The notes: generated by a model from the sequence alone, not told the origin. Counted from the first letter of the stretch, positions 15,048 to 22,959 are shown. The stretch: DNA of 23,679 nucleotides from WQUF01 sp031549885 (GCA_031549885.1 JAVBPD010000110.1:1-23679), one strand, 5' to 3'. Made by a program: numbers and translations.

Positions 15048-15905
15048 ATGGAAGGAATAATTATTAAAGGTATTGGTGGATTTTACTATATTCTTAGTGA
15101 AGATAAAATTTATGAATGCAAAGCAAGGGGTAAGTTTAGATTAGATAAACTTACCCCTATGGTAGGTGATAAGGTTTCATTTAATTTTGATGGAAAAATT
15201 GGTCAGATAATTCATATACATGCTAGAAAAAATTTTTTAATACGTCCTCCTGTTTCAAATGTAACAAAGGCTTTTATAATAACTTGTTTTAAGAACCCAA
15301 ATATAAATTTAGATTTATTAAATACATATATATTAATGTGCAGCCATTATGATATTGAACCTATTGTGTGCTTTAATAAAATAGATTTAATAAAAAATTT
15401 AGATGAATATAATTGGATATTTAGAATGCTCAATAAAGCAAATGTTAAATATTTATTCTTAGAAGGAAAAAATAATAAGGGAATAGACGAAATAAAAAAA
15501 ATTTTAAAGGACAATCTCTCTATTTTATGTGGAGTATCCGGAGTAGGTAAATCCACTATATTCAATAAAATTACTGGAGAAGAATACATGGATATAGGTG
15601 ATTTGTCGTCAAAAATAGAAAGAGGTAAGAATACTACAAGGCATTGCCAATTAGCAGTTTCTCATGGTGGCTATATAACTGACACACCAGGATTTTCGTC
15701 TTTAACACTAGAGTTTACTAAAGATGAGATTAGGGATGCTTTTAATGAATTTAGAGAATATGAATATAAATGTAAATTTAGAGGATGCTTTCACAATAAA
15801 GAACCAAAATGTGCTGTTAAGGAAGCTGTGGAAAATGGAGAATTATCAAAAGAAAGATATGATTTTTATATAAATCTCATAGAAAATTTGAGAGGTGGTA
15901 AATAA
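15048..15905 (+). CDS. rsgA: Ribosome small subunit-dependent GTPase A
   Basis: A 285-residue circularly permuted GTPase that acts late in 30S subunit maturation. It has an N-terminal OB fold (about 1-65), then the G motifs in permuted order: NKID at 110-113, Walker A GVSGVGKS at 162-169 and DTPG at 212-215. A zinc site is formed by Cys242, Cys247, His249 and Cys255. All ligands are intact. The start has GTGAGG upstream. The gene follows prkC and is followed 3 bases later by rpe, the standard clostridial order. PrkC-dependent phosphorylation of RsgA is known in Bacillus; the adjacency fits but does not prove it here. Confidence 0.95.
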   Translation: MEGIIIKGIGGFYYILSEDKIYECKARGKFRLDKLTPMVGDKVSFNFDGKIGQIIHIHARKNFLIRPPVSNVTKAFIITCFKNPNINLDLLNTYILMCSHYDIEPIVCFNKIDLIKNLDEYNWIFRMLNKANVKYLFLEGKNNKGIDEIKKILKDNLSILCGVSGVGKSTIFNKITGEEYMDIGDLSSKIERGKNTTRHCQLAVSHGGYITDTPGFSSLTLEFTKDEIRDAFNEFREYEYKCKFRGCFHNKEPKCAVKEAVENGELSKERYDFYINLIENLRGGK

Positions 15906-15908
15906 GTT

Positions 15909-16559
15909 ATGAGACTCTGCCCATCTATATTAGCTTCTGATTTTTTAAATTTAGGAAAACAAATTGAAATACTGAAAAAATGCAAAATAGATATTCTTCA
16001 CATAGATGTTATGGACGGGACATTTGTACCAAATATTAGCTTTGGCATGCCAATTATAAAGAGCATTAAGTCGAATTTTAATTTAGATCTTGATGTTCAC
16101 CTTATGATAGATAAACCAGAAAGGTATTTAGAGGAATTTGCAAAATTAGGAGCACGTTATATTACAATTCATGCTGAAGGGCAAAATCATTTAGATAGAT
16201 GTTTAAATTACATAAAATCATTGGGGAAAAAATCAGGAGTTGCTATAAATCCAGCTACGCCAATTAATGCTATAGAAAATGTTTTGCATTTATGTGATTT
16301 AGTGCTTATAATGAGTGTAAATCCAGGATTTGGAGGACAAAGTTTCATAGATTATACCATGAATAAAATAAGAGACATTAAAAAACTTATAGCGTGCAAA
16401 AATCTTAAAACCTTAATTGAAGTAGATGGTGGAATAGATTTAACGAATATAAGGGAAATAGTAGATGCTGGATGTGATATTGTTGTTGCTGGATCCTCTG
16501 TTTTTAAAAATGGAGAAATTGAAAAAAATATAAGAGATTTAAGGGATCAAGTTGTATGA
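15909..16559 (+). CDS. rpe: Ribulose-phosphate 3-epimerase
   Basis: A 216-residue TIM-barrel enzyme that interconverts ribulose 5-phosphate and xylulose 5-phosphate in the pentose phosphate pathway. Metal ligands are His31, Asp33, His64 and Asp173, in HIDVMDGTFVPNISFG, DVHLMI and EVDGGI. The phosphate-binding loops MSVNPGFGGQ and VAGSSVF are present. Asp33 and Asp173 are the expected acid-base pair. The stop overlaps the thiN start (ATGA), giving translational coupling. Confidence 0.95.
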   Translation: MRLCPSILASDFLNLGKQIEILKKCKIDILHIDVMDGTFVPNISFGMPIIKSIKSNFNLDLDVHLMIDKPERYLEEFAKLGARYITIHAEGQNHLDRCLNYIKSLGKKSGVAINPATPINAIENVLHLCDLVLIMSVNPGFGGQSFIDYTMNKIRDIKKLIACKNLKTLIEVDGGIDLTNIREIVDAGCDIVVAGSSVFKNGEIEKNIRDLRDQVV

Positions 16560-17188
16560 AATGTTTAATAGTGTCAGGTGGAAATGCTCCTTCTAGAGAT
16601 TTAATGTTAAAATATAGTTCATCAAATTTAATAATTGCAGCTGACAAAGGGGCTAGCTATCTTTTAGAATGTGGAATAATTCCTCATGTATTAATTGGAG
16701 ATTTTGATTCATTAGACCAGGATAAATTAACTATATTACAAAATGTTAATTGCAAGGTGATAAAATACAATAAGGAAAAGGATTTTACAGATACTGAAAG
16801 CTGTTTAAGGTATGCAATGGAAGCTTCTTGTGATGATATTACAATTTTAGGAGCTATAGGTACAAGGATTGATCATACTTTAGCTAATATTAATTTGCTC
16901 TGTATTCCATTTAATGAAGGAGTAAATTGCATTATTGAAGATGAAAGAAACAGAATATTTTTAACAAGATCTCCTTTATTTTTAAAAAAGGATGATAAAA
17001 AATACTTTTCTATTTTTCCCCATACAGATGAACTTACAGGATTAAATATAGTAGGAGCTAAATTTGAATTAAAAAATTACAATTTAAATAAAAATAGCAC
17101 TTTAACAATTTCCAATGAATTTTTAAACGATGTTGTAAAGATAGATTTTAACAAAGGCACTGCTCTAATAATAGAGAGCGATGATTAG
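16556..17188 (+). CDS. thiN: Thiamine pyrophosphokinase
   Basis: A 210-residue enzyme that transfers pyrophosphate from ATP to thiamine, making thiamine diphosphate. Family motifs: ADKGASYLLECGIIPHVLIGDFDSL (about 30-54, with the acidic metal-binding patch), KEKDFTDTESCL and LGAIGTRIDHTLANI. The C-terminal beta domain binds thiamine (FPHTDELTGLNIVGAKFEL). It overlaps rpe by 4 bases. No THI-box riboswitch is visible upstream, as expected for a gene inside an operon. In Bacillus the ortholog yloS occupies the same place after rpe. Confidence 0.92.
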   Translation: MKCLIVSGGNAPSRDLMLKYSSSNLIIAADKGASYLLECGIIPHVLIGDFDSLDQDKLTILQNVNCKVIKYNKEKDFTDTESCLRYAMEASCDDITILGAIGTRIDHTLANINLLCIPFNEGVNCIIEDERNRIFLTRSPLFLKKDDKKYFSIFPHTDELTGLNIVGAKFELKNYNLNKNSTLTISNEFLNDVVKIDFNKGTALIIESDD

Positions 17189-17253
17189 TATTTGTTAACC
17201 TTTAAATAAAAAAATCTATATAATAAATATAGAGTGATATTTTGAGGTTTATG

Positions 17254-17415
17254 ATGGAAAAGTTTATTAAAAAATGCAGAAAAAATTTTGGACTTATTAT
17301 TGTTGCCTTTGGGTCAGGACTTGTTATTGCTGTTGTAGCACCTTTTTGGTCTTGGATATTATTTGTAGGGGCAAGCGTTGTGGCAGCAGGAACTTATTTT
17401 TTTAAAAAAAAATAG
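17254..17415 (+). CDS. Small membrane protein downstream of thiN
   Basis: A short protein of 53 residues with a basic N-terminus (MEKFIKKCRKNFG) and two hydrophobic segments: LIIVAFGSGLVIAVVAPF and SWILFVGASVVAAGTYFF, with a Trp-Ser-Trp turn and a terminal Lys run. It is probably a two-helix hairpin or a pair of membrane-associated helices. Two adjacent ATG codons exist (17251 and 17254); TGAGG is 3 and 6 bases upstream, so the second is favoured. A TATAAT hexamer at 17219-17224 could belong to its own promoter, but no well-spaced -35 was found. It sits where Bacillus has spoVM, but length and sequence do not match SpoVM. I do not recognise a characterised family, though similar small proteins occur in clostridia. 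Confidence 0.65.
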   Translation: MEKFIKKCRKNFGLIIVAFGSGLVIAVVAPFWSWILFVGASVVAAGTYFFKKK

Positions 17416-17427
17416 AACTTTACTTAG

Positions 17428-17469
17428 AAAAAGCACAAAATTTTAAAGTATAAATCTTGTGCTTTTTTT
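17428..17469. terminator. Bidirectional terminator between the small membrane protein and the LRR gene
   Basis: An 11-base perfect stem (17428-17438 with 17457-17467, core GCACAA/TTGTGC) with an A run on the left and a T run on the right. It can therefore serve both the plus-strand gene ending at 17415 and the minus-strand gene ending at 17474. Confidence 0.85.
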
Positions 17470-17473
17470 AACT

Positions 17474-18175
17474 TTAAGCTATTGATCTAATTTTTTTAAA
17501 TGTGTTTAGTGAATTTAAATCTAAATTTTTGCACCCTACAATTGTAATGCAATTAACAGAAGAGTTGTTGCCAATAAATCTTTCAAACTTATTGCAACCT
17601 GCAACTGTTACACTTTTTAAAGTTTTTACATATGACATATTTCCTAATTCTTTAAAATCGCATTGTGAGAATTTAATATATTCAAGAGGAACATTTCTCC
17701 ATTTATAAAAATCTGGGCTTATGCAGTGAGTTATATAAATCTCAGTAAGAAAATGACAGTTTGCTATTGCATCAAAATCTTCTTTATTTTGATAGTAAAG
17801 GCAAATTTTTTTAAGCTTAGAATCAGAAATTTTTAATATATCTCGCTCAGGGTTCTCACATATATTAATGTCTATATAGTCACCTTTATAAAACCATTCA
17901 ATGCCATCAAGAGATTTGATTTTATTTCCGTACACATAAAGTACTTTTAAATTGGGAAAAGCCTTTATTATCTCCACATTTTTTAAATGGGAGGTTGGAT
18001 TTATAGAAAGAGCGGTTATCTTATCTATTCCATTAAGGCTTTTTAAATAATTACATAGATCATTAACATCAACATCCACATTTAAATCATTATTTAGCTC
18101 CATAGCATTAAAGTTACCAATACTTTTAATTTCACTAAATTTTGATTCATTCAATTCAATAGTCTTGAAAATCAT
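17474..18175 (-). CDS. Leucine-rich-repeat-like protein, function unknown
   Basis: A 233-residue protein with irregular leucine-rich repeats. The clearest is FPNLKVLYVYGNKIKSLDGI (about residues 78-97). Weaker repeat units follow, such as LKKICLYYQ, LTEIYITHC, LEYIKFSQC and LKSVTVAGC. This fold usually mediates protein binding. No signal peptide or membrane segment is seen, so it is probably cytoplasmic. AAAGGAGTG lies about 12 bases before the ATG at 18175, a slightly long spacing. It is a single-gene unit on the minus strand between thiN and the ylxM operon, a place where related genomes carry a large block of housekeeping genes. It may be an accessory insertion. No partner is evident. Confidence 0.65.
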   Translation of the reverse strand: MIFKTIELNESKFSEIKSIGNFNAMELNNDLNVDVDVNDLCNYLKSLNGIDKITALSINPTSHLKNVEIIKAFPNLKVLYVYGNKIKSLDGIEWFYKGDYIDINICENPERDILKISDSKLKKICLYYQNKEDFDAIANCHFLTEIYITHCISPDFYKWRNVPLEYIKFSQCDFKELGNMSYVKTLKSVTVAGCNKFERFIGNNSSVNCITIVGCKNLDLNSLNTFKKIRSIA

Positions 18176-18265
18176 ATTATAGTTTCACTCCTTTTCATCG
18201 TTAAATTGTATTAATTTATAGTCAAAAAGGTTACAAAATGCTATTAAGCTGTTAAGTAAAAATAC

Positions 18266-18294
18266 TTGACAGAAAAAAATCTTTATGTTAATAT
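18266..18294 (+). promoter_or_regulatory. Sigma-A promoter of the ylxM-ffh-rpsP-khpA operon
   Basis: A perfect TTGACA at 18266-18271, a 17-base spacer, and TAATAT at 18289-18294, about 50 bases before the ylxM start. Confidence 0.7.
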
Positions 18295-18344
18295 TCTCAG
18301 TGTGTTAACTTACCCTTGAAGAAGGATTAAAAGAGGTGCATAAT

Positions 18345-18683
18345 ATGGAAGAGATATTTAAATATTCAATGCTCATTGACATATATGGAAATCTTTTAAC
18401 TAAGAAGCAGCTAGACATAATGAAAAATTATTTTGAAGACAATTTGAGTTTAAACGAAATAGCAGAAAACGAGAATACTTCAAGGCAGGCTGTTTTTGAT
18501 ATGATAAAAAGGGGAGAAAAAATATTAAATAAATATGAAGAAAAATTATCACTATTAAACATACATTTAAAAAACATAGAAATAACTCATGAAATAATTA
18601 AAAATTTAGAAAAAATAAAAACAAATGAAAATAAAAATAACATAGAAGAAATAAAAAAATTATTAAAAATTTTAAGTAGGTGA
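18345..18683 (+). CDS. ylxM: YlxM family DNA-binding regulator of the SRP operon
   Basis: A 112-residue helix-turn-helix protein. The sequence LLTKKQLDIMKNYFEDNLSLNEIAENENTSRQAVFDMIKRGEKIL is the sigma-70 region-4-like signature of the YlxM/UPF0122 family, followed by a Lys/Asn/Glu-rich helical C-terminus. It is found next to ffh in Firmicutes and is linked to signal recognition particle function. The ATG at 18345 is preferred over a GTG at 18336, because AGAGGTG overlaps that GTG and lies 6 bases before the ATG. It lies 7 bases before ffh. Confidence 0.9.
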   Translation: MEEIFKYSMLIDIYGNLLTKKQLDIMKNYFEDNLSLNEIAENENTSRQAVFDMIKRGEKILNKYEEKLSLLNIHLKNIEITHEIIKNLEKIKTNENKNNIEEIKKLLKILSR

Positions 18684-18690
18684 TGCTTTT

Positions 18691-20046
18691 ATGGTATTTG
18701 AAGGTTTGGCAAGTAAACTTCAGGAAACTTTTAAAAAGCTCAAAGGAAAAGGAAAACTATCAGAAATAGATATAAAAGAAGCAATGAGAGAAGTTAAGCT
18801 TGCTCTCCTTGAAGCTGATGTAAACTACAAAGTTGTAAAAGAGTTTGTGGCAAAAGTTACTGAAAAAGCAAATGGAAAAGAAGTCATGGAAAGCCTTACA
18901 CCAGCTCAAAGCGTAATAAAAATTGTACATGATGAATTAAAAGACTTAATGGGTACAAATGATAGCAAAATTAATTATTCAGATAAAGGCTTTACAGTTA
19001 TAATGATGGTTGGACTTCAAGGCGCTGGAAAAACAACCATGGCAGGAAAGCTTGCACTTCATTTAAAAAAGAAAAACAAAAAGCCAATGCTATGTGCTTG
19101 TGATGTTTACAGACCAGCTGCCATTAAACAATTGCAAGTAGTAGGAGCCAGCATAAACATACCAGTATTTTCTTTAGGAGATAAGGAAAATCCTATAGAA
19201 ATAGCAAAAAAAGGCGTTGAACACGCTAAAAATTCAGGTTGTAACATATTAATAGTGGACACCGCAGGAAGGCTTCACATAGATGCACAGCTTATGGAAG
19301 AGTTAAAAGGCATTGAAAGAGAAGTGAATCCAACAGAAATTCTATTAGTGCTTGATGCTATGACAGGGCAAGATGCAGTAAATGTAGCAGAAGTTTTTGA
19401 TAAAGAAATAGACCTATCAGGTATTATACTTACAAAATTAGATAGTGACACAAGAGGTGGAGCAGCACTTTCTCTAAAGACTATTATAAATAAGCCTATT
19501 AAATTCATAGGTGTAGGCGAAAAAATGAACGACCTTGAAATTTTCTATCCAGATAGGATGGCATCTAGAATTTTAGGTATGGGAGATGTTTTATCCTTAA
19601 TTGAAAAAGTTCAAAATGAAATAGACGACAAAGAAGCTTATGAGATGGGACAAAAACTCATGAATAATGAGTTTAATTTTGAAAATTTTCTAGATGGAAT
19701 GAAACAAATTAAAAAACTTGGCCCCATATCTAAACTAATGGAAATGATACCTGGAATAAATCAAGCGCAATTAGGGGCAATAGACATGGATGCAGGTGAA
19801 AAGCAGCTTGTTGTTATAGAATCCATAATAAATTCCATGACTTTAAAAGAGAGAAGAAATGCGCATTTAGTTACATCCTCATCATCAAGAAAGAGGAGAA
19901 TAGCTCAAGGATCAGGTAGAACAATTCAAGAAGTTAACAGGTTTTTAAAGGATTTTGAAAATATGAAAAAAACCATGAAACAGTTTAAAGGAATGGAAAA
20001 ATCATTAAATAAGAAAAAAGGGCTATTTGGCAAATTTCCTTTCTAA
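18691..20046 (+). CDS. ffh: Signal recognition particle protein Ffh
   Basis: A 451-residue SRP GTPase that binds signal sequences and 4.5S/6S RNA and delivers ribosomes to the membrane via FtsY. The N domain is about 1-95. The G domain has GLQGAGKT (108-115), DTAGR (190-194) and TKLD (248-251). The methionine-rich M domain is about 320-440, with the RNA-binding segment SSSRKRRIAQGSGRTIQEVN. The length is normal. It belongs to the operon with ylxM and rpsP, 35 bases before the latter. The SRP RNA gene is not in the window. Confidence 0.97.
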   Translation: MVFEGLASKLQETFKKLKGKGKLSEIDIKEAMREVKLALLEADVNYKVVKEFVAKVTEKANGKEVMESLTPAQSVIKIVHDELKDLMGTNDSKINYSDKGFTVIMMVGLQGAGKTTMAGKLALHLKKKNKKPMLCACDVYRPAAIKQLQVVGASINIPVFSLGDKENPIEIAKKGVEHAKNSGCNILIVDTAGRLHIDAQLMEELKGIEREVNPTEILLVLDAMTGQDAVNVAEVFDKEIDLSGIILTKLDSDTRGGAALSLKTIINKPIKFIGVGEKMNDLEIFYPDRMASRILGMGDVLSLIEKVQNEIDDKEAYEMGQKLMNNEFNFENFLDGMKQIKKLGPISKLMEMIPGINQAQLGAIDMDAGEKQLVVIESIINSMTLKERRNAHLVTSSSSRKRRIAQGSGRTIQEVNRFLKDFENMKKTMKQFKGMEKSLNKKKGLFGKFPF

Positions 20047-20081
20047 ACTTGCTAAGACACACTTAAAGGAGGTGATTTTGT

Positions 20082-20324
20082 ATGGCGGTTAAATTAAGAT
20101 TGAAAAGAATGGGAGCAAAAAAAGCACCATTTTATAGAATAGTTGTTGCAGATTCAAGAAGTCCAAGAGATGGAAGGTTTATAGAGACAATTGGTTATTA
20201 TAACCCTACCACAGATCCAGCTACTATTAAGCTTGAAGTAGAAAAAGCTGACGACTGGATGAAAAAAGGTGCTCAACCAACTGATGTTGTAAAAAAACTT
20301 ATAGAAATATCAAGAGTAAAATAA
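20082..20324 (+). CDS. rpsP: 30S ribosomal protein S16
   Basis: An 80-residue ribosomal protein with the canonical start MAVKLRLKRMGAKKAPFYRIVVADSRSPRDGR and the conserved IETIGYYNP. A strong AAAGGAGGTG precedes the ATG. It is followed by khpA 17 bases later. Confidence 0.97.
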   Translation: MAVKLRLKRMGAKKAPFYRIVVADSRSPRDGRFIETIGYYNPTTDPATIKLEVEKADDWMKKGAQPTDVVKKLIEISRVK

Positions 20325-20341
20325 TTATTTGGAGGATAATA

Positions 20342-20569
20342 ATGAAGGAATTAGTTGAAATCATAGCTAAAGCACTTGTAGATAATCCTGATATGGTTTC
20401 TGTAAATGAAGTTAATGGAGAACAATCCATTATTATTGAACTCAAAGTTGCAACTGAAGATATGGGAAAAGTGATTGGCAAGCAAGGAAGGATAGCAAAA
20501 GCTATAAGAACTGTTGTCAAAGCTGCTGCTACAAAAGAAAATAAAAGAGTTGTTGTAGAAATAATATAA
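20342..20569 (+). CDS. khpA: KH-domain RNA-binding protein KhpA (YlqC)
   Basis: A 75-residue single KH-domain protein with the GxxG-type loop GKVIGKQGRIAKAIRTVV that contacts RNA. In Streptococcus and other Firmicutes KhpA pairs with KhpB (EloR/Jag) and affects cell elongation and sRNA binding. GGAGG stands before the ATG. The conserved neighbours rimM, trmD and rplS, which normally follow, are missing. The transcript ends at a strong terminator directly behind this gene. Confidence 0.93.
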   Translation: MKELVEIIAKALVDNPDMVSVNEVNGEQSIIIELKVATEDMGKVIGKQGRIAKAIRTVVKAAATKENKRVVVEII

Positions 20570-20584
20570 TTTTAAATGCTATAG

Positions 20585-20633
20585 AACACCTAATTGCATA
20601 TTTGGCATTGCCAAAATGAATTTGGTGTTTTTT
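20585..20633 (+). terminator. Strong terminator after khpA
   Basis: Nested stems: outer AACACC...GGTGTT (20585-20590 with 20624-20629), extended through AATT with one mismatch, and inner TTTGGC-ATT-GCCAAA (20601-20615). A run of T follows (20628-20633). This is a typical Rho-independent terminator closing the operon. Confidence 0.8.
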
Positions 20634-20659
20634 GCTAAAATTAAAGGGAGGTTTTTTAA

Positions 20660-21433
20660 ATGGATGGATATGAACTGCTTATGAATAGAAAATCTGTTAG
20701 AGCTTATGAAGATAAAGGTATTTCAAATGAGGTTAAACAACAAATATTTCAAAGCATTTTTAGAGCTCCAACAGCTGGAAATATGATGTTATATTCAGTT
20801 ATTGAGGTTTGCGATCAAGAGAAAAAGAATATACTTTCAAAAACATGTGATAATCAGCCATTTATAGCTACTGCACCTCTTGTCCTCGTTTTTCTTGCAG
20901 ATTATGAGAGATGGTTTAGATATTTTAAATATTCAGGAGTAAAGCAAAAATGCGTTTTAAAAGATATAGATATGAGAACTCCAGGTTTTGGAGATCTTAT
21001 GCTTGCATGCTCTGATGCTTTAATTGCTGCACAAAATTGTGTTGTGGGGTGTGAATCCTTAGGTCTTGGATCTTGCTATATTGGGGATATAATGGAAAAT
21101 TATGAAGTGCATAAGGAATTATTAAATTTGCCTAAATATGTTTTTCCAATAGCTATGCTTTGTATAGGTTATCCAGCACCAAGTCAAGTTATAAGAAAGA
21201 AGCCTAAGAGGTTTAAAGAAGAATTTGTCTTGTTTAAAGATAAGTATGAAGAAATTGATGATGAGTTTTTAAAGAGATTTGACGAGGATATGATTGAAGT
21301 AAGAGGTAACGTGAAGTTTCCTGAAGGAATCGAGAATTATGGGCAGCAAGTTTACTTTAGAAAATTTGGTACAGAATTTATGGAAGAGATGAATAGAAGT
21401 GCTAGCAGAATACTTAATGAATGGCTTAAATAA
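20660..21433 (+). CDS. Nitroreductase family protein (NADPH-flavin oxidoreductase-like)
   Basis: A 257-residue FMN-dependent oxidoreductase. The opening YELLMNRKSVRAYEDKGISNE is the FMN-binding signature of the family, RAPTAGNM (about 36-43) is the second FMN contact, and LGLGSCYIGDI (about 136-146) the third. The length suits NfrA-type enzymes that reduce flavins or nitro and quinone compounds with NAD(P)H; the real substrate cannot be read from sequence. GGGAGG precedes the ATG. The gene follows the khpA terminator, so it must have its own promoter, which was not clearly seen. It ends at a terminator shared with the convergent aldo/keto reductase. Confidence 0.88.
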   Translation: MDGYELLMNRKSVRAYEDKGISNEVKQQIFQSIFRAPTAGNMMLYSVIEVCDQEKKNILSKTCDNQPFIATAPLVLVFLADYERWFRYFKYSGVKQKCVLKDIDMRTPGFGDLMLACSDALIAAQNCVVGCESLGLGSCYIGDIMENYEVHKELLNLPKYVFPIAMLCIGYPAPSQVIRKKPKRFKEEFVLFKDKYEEIDDEFLKRFDEDMIEVRGNVKFPEGIENYGQQVYFRKFGTEFMEEMNRSASRILNEWLK

Positions 21434-21434
21434 G

Positions 21435-21460
21435 AAAAGGAGGATCGATTCCTCCTTTTA
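21435..21460. terminator. Bidirectional terminator between nitroreductase and aldo/keto reductase
   Basis: A 10-base perfect stem AAAAGGAGGA / TCCTCCTTTT around a 5-base loop (21435-21459), with A and T ends on both sides. It lies between two convergent stops at 21433 and 21463. Confidence 0.82.
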
Positions 21461-21462
21461 GT

Positions 21463-22596
21463 TTAATTATCAAAATATTCTTTAACATCTTTAAGAGTAT
21501 CTATAATAGGGATGTTTTGAGGGCACTCAGGTTCGCAAGATCCACAAGCTACGCATTTATCAGCTCCTGAATCTTTATAGAAATTCTTATATGCTATTTT
21601 TGATGACTCTTTGTTATTAAACATTACAGATTCATTATAAAGTTCAAAAATTCCAGGAATATTTACACCCGATGGACAAGGCATACAATATCTGCAAGCT
21701 GTACAATTAACTTTTGTATATTCTAAAAATTTTTCACGAACATCTTTATATATCTTTTTTTCATCTTCAGTTAATTTATTAGATCCATATTTTTTCATAG
21801 CATTTACATTTTCTTTAACTTGATCTAATGTGCTCATGCCAGATAAAACAACAGAAACTTTTGGATTATCCCAAACCCATTTTAAACCAAGCTCAGGGTA
21901 ACTATGATTTTCTAAAAGGCTGCCCCATATATTTTTTATTTCATCAGGTGGAGTTTTTGCAAGCTTTCCACCCTTTAAAGGTTCCATAATAACTATTCCT
22001 AAACCTTTGTCATAGGCATAATTAAGCCCTTCATTTCCAGCTTGATAGTCTGTATCTATATAATTATATTGTATTTGACAAAAGTCCCAATCATAGCTAT
22101 CTGTAATTTCTTTAAAGAGATTTAAATCATCATGAAATGAAAATCCTACATTTTTTATTTTGCCTTCTTTTTTTGCAGAATCTAAAAATTTAAAGATGTT
22201 TAATTTTTTCATATTTACCCATCTTTCCTTGTTTACAGCGTGGGTTAAATACATATCTATATAATCAGTATTTAGCCTTTCTAATTGTGTTTTTAAAAAA
22301 TTTTCATAATCGTCAAAAGTCTCAGCTTTCCAAACTGGTGATTTAGTAGCAATATATACTTTTTCACGATAACCATCTGAAAGAGCAGAGCCTAAAAATT
22401 CTTCACTTTTATCAAGATGATAGACATAAGCAGTATCCACATAGTTAACGCCATTATCTATTGCATATCTTACCATCTCTGTTGCTTTTTTTATATCTAT
22501 ATTTGATGGATCATTATTTATACATGGAAGCCTCATGGCGCCAAATCCTAGTGGAGATAGTTTAGCGGAAGTTTTACCAAAATTTCTTAAGTCCAT
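21463..22596 (-). CDS. Aldo/keto reductase with C-terminal two-cluster ferredoxin domain
   Basis: A 377-residue protein with two parts. Residues 1-290 are an aldo/keto reductase barrel with the catalytic tetrad Asp54, Tyr59, Lys85 and His119 and the opening FGKTSAKLSPLGFGAMRLP. Residues about 295-365 carry a bacterial 4Fe-4S ferredoxin domain: Cys298, 301, 304 and 307 and Cys348, 351, 354 and 358. The fusion is a known clostridial and anaerobe type, in which electrons could reach the barrel from iron-sulfur clusters; the substrate is unknown. The ATG at 22596 has AAGGAGG 9 bases upstream. The gene is divergent from the DUF1292 gene. Confidence 0.92.
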   Translation of the reverse strand: MDLRNFGKTSAKLSPLGFGAMRLPCINNDPSNIDIKKATEMVRYAIDNGVNYVDTAYVYHLDKSEEFLGSALSDGYREKVYIATKSPVWKAETFDDYENFLKTQLERLNTDYIDMYLTHAVNKERWVNMKKLNIFKFLDSAKKEGKIKNVGFSFHDDLNLFKEITDSYDWDFCQIQYNYIDTDYQAGNEGLNYAYDKGLGIVIMEPLKGGKLAKTPPDEIKNIWGSLLENHSYPELGLKWVWDNPKVSVVLSGMSTLDQVKENVNAMKKYGSNKLTEDEKKIYKDVREKFLEYTKVNCTACRYCMPCPSGVNIPGIFELYNESVMFNNKESSKIAYKNFYKDSGADKCVACGSCEPECPQNIPIIDTLKDVKEYFDN

Positions 22597-22623
22597 AATT
22601 GTTTTCCTCCTTGTAGGTTATTA

Positions 22624-22632
22624 TGATATAAT
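22624..22632 (+). promoter_or_regulatory. Extended -10 promoter element before the DUF1292 gene
   Basis: TGATATAAT matches the extended -10 consensus (TGnTATAAT) 30 bases before the ATG at 22663. No -35 with normal spacing was found. The same AT palindrome may contain the opposite-strand -10 of the aldo/keto reductase gene (TATAAT on the minus strand). Confidence 0.4.
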
Positions 22633-22662
22633 TATACTATATTGAACTAAAGGGGGCTATCT

Positions 22663-22911
22663 ATGCAAGTAAATGATAAAATGTTTTTTAAGGACGAAGA
22701 AGGAAATAAGGTTGAGCTTGAAGTTATCGCAGAAATTTTTTTAGATGATAATACTTATTTATTGTTATCGCCTGAAGATAATGAGGATGATATTTTTATG
22801 TTTAGAGTAGATGTAGAGGATGAAAAAGAAGTTTTAAATGTTGTGGATGATGATATAGAGTTTCAAAGGGTTAGAAAAGAATATAATAATTTATATTACA
22901 ATGATAAATAA
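22663..22911 (+). CDS. DUF1292 family protein
   Basis: An 82-residue acidic protein. The pattern FKDEEGNKVELEVIAEIFLDDNTYLLLSPEDNEDDIFMFRVD is characteristic of the DUF1292 (YrzB-like) family, which is widespread in Firmicutes and has no defined biochemical function. GGGGG-type spacing (AAAGGGGGC) precedes the ATG. In related bacteria the family usually sits near alaS-yrzL-yrrK; here it is between an aldo/keto reductase and a tRNA gene. Confidence 0.85.
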   Translation: MQVNDKMFFKDEEGNKVELEVIAEIFLDDNTYLLLSPEDNEDDIFMFRVDVEDEKEVLNVVDDDIEFQRVRKEYNNLYYNDK

Positions 22912-22930
22912 TAATTTTGAAAAATAAATA

Positions 22931-22959
22931 TTGACCTTTTAGCTTTTTTTTGATATCAT
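22931..22959 (+). promoter_or_regulatory. Promoter of the tRNA-Leu gene
   Basis: TTGACC at 22931-22936, a 17-base spacer, and TATCAT at 22954-22959 preceded by TGA, ending 11 bases before the mature tRNA 5' end. Confidence 0.7.

Noticed and set aside
16400..16560. Search for a thiamine (THI-box) riboswitch before thiN
   Set aside because: The region is the coding end of rpe and no THI-box core was recognised.
17254..17415. Naming the small membrane protein SpoVM
   Set aside because: Position matches Bacillus, but the protein has about twice the length and two hydrophobic segments rather than one short amphipathic helix.
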